From contig JAAZEK010000088.1 of assembly GCA_012512335.1 (NCBI GenBank), positions 1 through 9,634 on the forward strand: a DNA stretch of 9,634 bases. The letters are read 5' to 3'. A model generated the notes under the pieces. It was not told the origin of the DNA, ran no database searches, and was given only the letters and a program-made list of their open reading frames with translations. Positions within the stretch are counted from its first letter, which is position 1. Every line of letters begins with the position of its first letter. This DNA comes from Clostridiales bacterium (GTDB lineage Bacteria; Bacillota; Clostridia; Caldicoprobacterales; DTU083). The position numbers and the translations under genes were made by a program. Of this stretch, positions 5,824 through 9,634 are shown in pieces.

Positions 5824-7224
5824 ATGAAATTAAATGAATTTGTCGATGATCTTAGGGAAGAAATCATATCATCTGTACAGGATATTGTCAGAATTCCCAG
5901 TGTGAAAGGGCAGGAACAGCCTAGTAAGCCTTTTGGAGAAGAGGTGGACAAGGCCTTGGTTAGCACCTTAGCTTTGGCAGAAAAGCTGGGTTTTCAGGTG
6001 AAAAATATAGATGGCTATGCTGGTCATGTGGAGTTTGGCGAAGGCCAGGAAACCATGGGTATTCTAGGTCATTTGGATGTTGTGCCTGAAGGAAGCGGTT
6101 GGACCTATCCGCCATATGAAGCCAGGATAGTAGATGGGAAGATGTATGGAAGAGGCACTTCCGATGATAAGGGTCCTACTATTGGTGCTCTTTATGCCAT
6201 GAAGGCAGTTATGGAATCTGGACGAAAGATGAAGAGAAAGGTCAGGCTAATATTGGGTACAGATGAAGAAAGTGGCTGGAAGGATATGGAGGTTTACTTT
6301 CAAAGGGAAGCCATGCCTGATTTTGGAGTTACTCCAGATGGAAATTACCCTGTTATTAATGTAGAAAAGGGGATTCTAACCTTCACTCTAAGGAAATCTT
6401 TTTCTCCCGATGATTGTCCTGCTGTAAAAATTAGATCAATAACAGGGGGGCATCGGCCTAACATGGTGCCAGATGAGTGTAGCTGCTGCTTCTCTCCTAC
6501 AGGAGACCAAGATAAAATATTGGCACACCTCCATAGTATGCAGCAGTTCTCTGATTATGAGCTTAGTGCTGGATTTTGCGAGGACAAGGGAATTGAAGTG
6601 ACTGCCAAAGGAGTTTCCGCTCATGGCAGCACACCAGAAAAGGGACGCAATGCTATTGCTCACATCCTGGCTTTTCTAAGTACTTTGGGCATGGGAAACA
6701 GTGAAATGGAACGGTTTCTACTCTTCCTGAATAATCAAATAGGAAGTGATACCACAGGAGCAGGCTTGAACCTAGATCTTGACGACCAGGTATCTGGAAA
6801 ATTAACCCTTAATCTAGGCACAATTAATCTAGATGAAAGCCAAGGTGAAGCGGTAATCAATATACGTTATCCAGTATCCTTTAGCTACGAGCAAATTACA
6901 GACAAAATTATAAGAGCTTTGGAAGGGACTGGGGTAGAGGTAGAATTTGGCAGTCATAATGCGCCGCTTCATGTACCAGAAGAAGGTTTTTTGATTGAGA
7001 CCTTAAAGCAGGTCTATACCGAACAAACTGGTCAAGAAGCTAAAGCTTTGACTACCGGTGGTGGAACTTATGCCCGGGCTATAAAAAATGCTGTTGCCTT
7101 TGGGGCTCAGTTTCCTGGTAGACCTGAAGTTTTCCACGAAAAAGATGAATATATTTTCATTGAGGATTTGATTCTTCATACCAAGATTTATGCCCATGCC
7201 ATTGCTGCTCTTTGCTGTGAGTAA
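5824..7224 (+). CDS. pepV: M20-family dipeptidase, PepV-like
   Basis: This 466-residue cytoplasmic dinuclear zinc peptidase has the length and motif order of PepV, which releases amino acids from dipeptides. Metal and catalytic residues line up well: H83 and D85 in 'GHLDVVPEG', D115 in 'GRGTSDDKGP', E148 (general base) and E149 in 'GTDEESGW', D172 in 'PDGNYPV', and H438 in 'FHEKDE'. The 'SAHGSTPEKG' segment of the lid domain (near 266-275) and 'TTGGGTYAR' near the C-terminus are also typical. The ATG is preceded by GAGGGGAG (5805-5812). The gene is divergent from nagB with a 130-bp spacer. No strong promoter was found in that spacer on this strand. ilvB begins 56 bp after the stop, so the two may be co-transcribed. 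Cysteines are unusually clustered (C219, C221, C222, and CC at 464-465). The symbol follows family resemblance; substrate range is untested. Confidence 0.9.
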   Translation: MKLNEFVDDLREEIISSVQDIVRIPSVKGQEQPSKPFGEEVDKALVSTLALAEKLGFQVKNIDGYAGHVEFGEGQETMGILGHLDVVPEGSGWTYPPYEARIVDGKMYGRGTSDDKGPTIGALYAMKAVMESGRKMKRKVRLILGTDEESGWKDMEVYFQREAMPDFGVTPDGNYPVINVEKGILTFTLRKSFSPDDCPAVKIRSITGGHRPNMVPDECSCCFSPTGDQDKILAHLHSMQQFSDYELSAGFCEDKGIEVTAKGVSAHGSTPEKGRNAIAHILAFLSTLGMGNSEMERFLLFLNNQIGSDTTGAGLNLDLDDQVSGKLTLNLGTINLDESQGEAVINIRYPVSFSYEQITDKIIRALEGTGVEVEFGSHNAPLHVPEEGFLIETLKQVYTEQTGQEAKALTTGGGTYARAIKNAVAFGAQFPGRPEVFHEKDEYIFIEDLILHTKIYAHAIAALCCE

Positions 7225-7264
7225 TGTAAGGGTAGGTTTATTTGTATATTATGATTTCAAATTT

Positions 7265-7272
7265 AAAGGAGG
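7265..7272 (+). promoter_or_regulatory. ilvB: ribosome binding site that sets a TTG start for ilvB
   Basis: AAAGGAGG ends 8 bp before TTG at 7281, and translation from there begins M-K-L-T-G-A-Q-V-L, a normal AHAS N-terminus. The in-frame ATG at 7251 and TTG at 7242 have no comparable site and would place this Shine-Dalgarno inside the coding region. The TTG at 7281 is therefore preferred. Confidence 0.82.
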
Positions 7273-7280
7273 CGAGCAAA

Positions 7281-8960
7281 TTGAAGCTGACAGGAGCGCA
7301 AGTTTTAATTGAATGCTTGAAGGAACAGGGAGTAGATTTGATATTTGGGTATCCGGGAGGAGCAGTTTTACCTATTTATGATACCCTATTTAACACAGAG
7401 GAGATTACGCATATTCTAACAGCCCATGAGCAAGGAGCTGCCCATGCAGCTGATGGATATGCCCGAGCTACAGGAAGACCAGGGATTGTTTTGGTTACGT
7501 CAGGGCCTGGAGCTACTAATACGGTAACTGGAATTGCCACCGCTTATATGGACTCTGTACCCTTAGTGGTTATTTGTGGTCAGGTAACTGGCAATTTATT
7601 AGGTAGAGATTCCTTTCAAGAGGTTGATATTGCTGGTATTACCATGCCTATTACTAAGCACAATTATATTGTGAAGGACCCAGCCCGGTTGCCCCATGTT
7701 ATTAGAGAGGCTTTCGATATAGCAACCAGCGGTCGTCCCGGCCCAGTTGTTATTGATATCCCAAAGGATGTTCAAACAGCAGAAATTGACTATCAGCCAA
7801 ATGATCACCAGGAAATGGAATGGAAAACTCGACACAAATGGGTAGAGCAAGCGGAGTTCAATCCAGAAAACTTTGAAAAAGCAGAAGAACTAATAAATGA
7901 GTGTTCCAACCCAGTTATATATGCTGGAGGAGGCATTAATATTTCCGGGGCCCAAAAAGAGTTACTGGAATTTGCGATGAAGATTAAAGCTCCAGTATGT
8001 GCCTCACTTATGGGAATGGGAGGTTTCCCAGGTGATCACCCTTACTTTTTAGGTATGGTTGGTATGCATGGAACAAGATATGCAAATTACGCTGTGTCTC
8101 AACGTCATTGTCTTATAGCTATAGGAGCCCGCTTTAGTGATCGGGTTATAAGTAAGGCTGAAACCTTTGCTAAGAATGCACGTATCATTCATATTGATAT
8201 AGACCCTGCGGAAATAAGTAAGAATATTACAGCTCATATTCCTCTATGTGGTGATGTAAAGAGCATGTTAGTTGAGCTAACTGAGAGAGTAAATGAGAGA
8301 ACTGAAAATGGATGGAATGAGCAGATTCAGAAGTGGAAGGAAGACTATCCACTGAAATATAAAGGTCGAAGTTCACTAAATCCTCAATATGTAATTGAAA
8401 AGTTATATGAACTGACAGAAGGAAAAGCTATTATTACCACAGAGGTAGGACAAAATCAGATGTGGGCAGCCCAATACTATAAATACTCTGAACCACGAAG
8501 CTTTATTACTTCTGGTGGTTTAGGCACTATGGGATTTGGCCTGGGAGCAGCTATTGGCGCAGCCATGGGGAAACCTGATCGCAAAGTGGTTAACATTGCT
8601 GGAGATGGAAGCTTTAAGATGAACTCCACAGAGCTGGCTACGGTTTCAAAATACAAAGTGCCCATTATTCAGCTGGTACTAAATAATCATACCCTAGGCA
8701 TGGTACGACAATGGCAAGACCTCTTTTTCCAAGGACGGTTTTCCCAGACCACATTAGGTCCAGATGTAGACTTTCTTAAGCTGGCAGATGCCTATGGGAT
8801 TAAAAATTATCGTATTACCAACAATGAGCAGGCGGAGGAAATTTTAAGAGAAGCTATTGCTCTTAATGAACCAGTGCTGGTGGAGTGCGATATAAGCCGT
8901 GATGAAAAGGTATATCCGATGGTAGCCCCAGGATCTGATATAGATGATTTGATTGACTAA
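7281..8960 (+). CDS. ilvB: acetolactate (acetohydroxyacid) synthase, large catalytic subunit
   Basis: From the TTG start the protein has 559 residues, the usual size of the AHAS large subunit. It condenses pyruvate with pyruvate or 2-ketobutyrate, the first common step of branched-chain amino-acid synthesis, using thiamine diphosphate, Mg2+ and FAD. Visible features: 'FGYPGGAVLPIYD' (22-34), catalytic E50 in 'AHEQGAAHAADGYARATG', 'SGPGATN' (74-80), and the FAD-region signature 'RFSDRV' (284-289), which marks the anabolic class. The ThDP/Mg motif 'GDGSF' (441-445) has D442, with N468 and N469 after it. W478 lies in 'VRQWQ', and the C-terminus has 'VYPMVAPG'. No regulatory subunit gene (ilvN) follows; the next gene is unrelated. 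It may be co-transcribed with pepV, 56 bp upstream. No T-box was found in that gap. Catabolic AlsS is less likely because the FAD signature is present. Confidence 0.95.
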   Translation: MKLTGAQVLIECLKEQGVDLIFGYPGGAVLPIYDTLFNTEEITHILTAHEQGAAHAADGYARATGRPGIVLVTSGPGATNTVTGIATAYMDSVPLVVICGQVTGNLLGRDSFQEVDIAGITMPITKHNYIVKDPARLPHVIREAFDIATSGRPGPVVIDIPKDVQTAEIDYQPNDHQEMEWKTRHKWVEQAEFNPENFEKAEELINECSNPVIYAGGGINISGAQKELLEFAMKIKAPVCASLMGMGGFPGDHPYFLGMVGMHGTRYANYAVSQRHCLIAIGARFSDRVISKAETFAKNARIIHIDIDPAEISKNITAHIPLCGDVKSMLVELTERVNERTENGWNEQIQKWKEDYPLKYKGRSSLNPQYVIEKLYELTEGKAIITTEVGQNQMWAAQYYKYSEPRSFITSGGLGTMGFGLGAAIGAAMGKPDRKVVNIAGDGSFKMNSTELATVSKYKVPIIQLVLNNHTLGMVRQWQDLFFQGRFSQTTLGPDVDFLKLADAYGIKNYRITNNEQAEEILREAIALNEPVLVECDISRDEKVYPMVAPGSDIDDLID

Positions 8961-8996
8961 AATAATTTTTAAATTAACAACCATTTTTTACTTGGA

Positions 8997-9027
8997 TTGA
9001 CTCATCACCAAATGATAAAACTAGAAT
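8997..9027 (+). promoter_or_regulatory. tentative promoter for the DUF4163/DUF3298 gene
   Basis: TTGACT (8997-9002) and TAGAAT (9022-9027) are separated by 19 bp, longer than ideal. An alternative pair is TTGGAT (8992-8997) with GATAAA (9014-9019) at 16 bp. A short hairpin, AGCTTT (9030-9035) with AAAGCT (9041-9046), lies between this and the ribosome binding site. It has no T tract, so it does not look like an ilvB terminator. The 110-bp gap suggests separate transcription. Confidence 0.3.
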
Positions 9028-9070
9028 TAAGCTTTATTTAAAAGCTAAGATGATAGGAAGGTGATGCGGT

Positions 9071-9634
9071 TTGAAAAAAGTATTCTGTGTTATATTAGTT
9101 GGTCTAATGTTTGTTTTAATACCCTTTCAAGGATTTGCTCATGGAAATTCCAAGCCCGAAATAGTAAGCAAGGTGGATGAGGGTTCCAATAAATATATGA
9201 ATTGGAACTTAACTACTCCTCAATTAAAGGGCTTGGAAAATCGGAAGGTTGAGAAAAGCATCAATAAGCAATTTAAAAATGATGTCAACAGCTTTAAAAA
9301 AGAAGTGCTGAAGATGGCAAAGGAAGCATATAAGGAGTCCCAGGAAACAGAATATCCATTTACTCCTTTTGAGGCTTATACTGCCTATGATGTGCACTTT
9401 CTAAATCCGAAATTATTAAGCTTGACAATCGATATGTATCAGTTTACCGGTGGAGCCCATGGACTTACAGTCAGAAAGGCTTATAACTATAACCTAGAAA
9501 CAGGTAAACAGCTGGGATATCAGGACCTTTTCGAGGATTGTGATTATAAGAGTATTATTATTGCCAGGGTAAGCGAGGAAATTCAAAGGAATCCGGAAAT
9601 ATACTTTGATGATGCCTTAGAGACTGTAAAGAAA
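9071..9634 (+). CDS. secreted DUF4163/DUF3298 protein (PdaC N-terminal-like), 3' end missing
   Basis: The first 188 codons are present and the frame is still open at the right edge. A TTG start at 9071 is preceded by AGGAAGGTGA about 6 bp upstream. Residues 1-23 form a signal peptide: KK, a hydrophobic core (FCVILVGLMFVLIPF) and 'GFA' as a likely cleavage site, so the protein is exported. Residues about 30-150 resemble DUF4163, with the characteristic 'YQFTGGAHGLT' (123-133) and 'YNLETGKQLGYQDLF' (140-154). The start of a DUF3298-like part follows ('IIIARVSEEIQ'). These domains occur at the N-terminus of B. subtilis PdaC, in anti-sigma factor RsiV and in many small secreted clostridial proteins. 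Whether a catalytic domain such as a NodB deacetylase follows lies outside the window. The role is unknown; a cell-envelope function is likely. Confidence 0.78.
   Translation, partial: MKKVFCVILVGLMFVLIPFQGFAHGNSKPEIVSKVDEGSNKYMNWNLTTPQLKGLENRKVEKSINKQFKNDVNSFKKEVLKMAKEAYKESQETEYPFTPFEAYTAYDVHFLNPKLLSLTIDMYQFTGGAHGLTVRKAYNYNLETGKQLGYQDLFEDCDYKSIIIARVSEEIQRNPEIYFDDALETVKK

Noticed and set aside
7242..7280. Upstream start giving ilvB thirteen extra residues.
   Set aside because: The extension would place the strong AAAGGAGG inside the gene, and its own starts have no ribosome binding site.
9030..9046. Hairpin AGCTTT/AAAGCT as a terminator for ilvB.
   Set aside because: It is AT-rich, has no following T tract, and sits just before the ribosome binding site of the next gene.

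Overview
The window is AT-rich and has strong AGGAGG-type ribosome binding sites and some TTG starts. Its proteins resemble those of low-GC Gram-positive bacteria. Three features point to a spore-forming anaerobe of the Bacillota, most likely class Clostridia: an IlvD of the oxygen-sensitive type, a LytH-like membrane-anchored M23 peptidase, and a secreted DUF4163/DUF3298 protein. The genus cannot be fixed from the sequence.

Layout. (1) 1-247: the 3' end of a nagA-type amino-sugar-6-phosphate deacetylase gene. (2) 509-1975: a GPH-family (MelB-like) sugar:cation symporter. (3) 1976-2336: a 361-bp non-coding stretch. It holds a near-consensus sigma-A promoter (1992-2020), a 192-bp imperfect palindromic repeat (2041-2232) and a second promoter (2274-2302). 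(4) 2337-4885: an M23 peptidase gene followed 17 bp later by ilvD, probably one transcript, ending at a two-way hairpin terminator (4893-4917). (5) 4971-5693, minus strand: nagB, converging on ilvD and divergent from pepV. (6) 5824-8960: a PepV-like dipeptidase gene and, 56 bp later, ilvB with a TTG start. (7) 9071-end: the start of a secreted DUF4163/DUF3298 protein, cut by the window edge.

How the genes fit together. IlvB (acetohydroxyacid synthase) and IlvD (dihydroxy-acid dehydratase) are two steps of valine/isoleucine/leucine synthesis. They are split by nagB and pepV, and no ilvN or ilvC is visible. NagA and NagB are consecutive steps that feed GlcNAc-6-P into glycolysis, and the symporter next to nagA may import a related sugar. 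The M23 peptidase, the Nag enzymes and the dipeptidase would all suit peptidoglycan remodelling or salvage, but that link is inference.

Most of the window is ordinary metabolic DNA. I found no defence system, CRISPR array, tRNA, rRNA or transposase gene. The stretch most worth a second look is 1992-2232, where a good promoter fires directly into a large palindromic repeat, so a long structured leader or a small RNA is possible.
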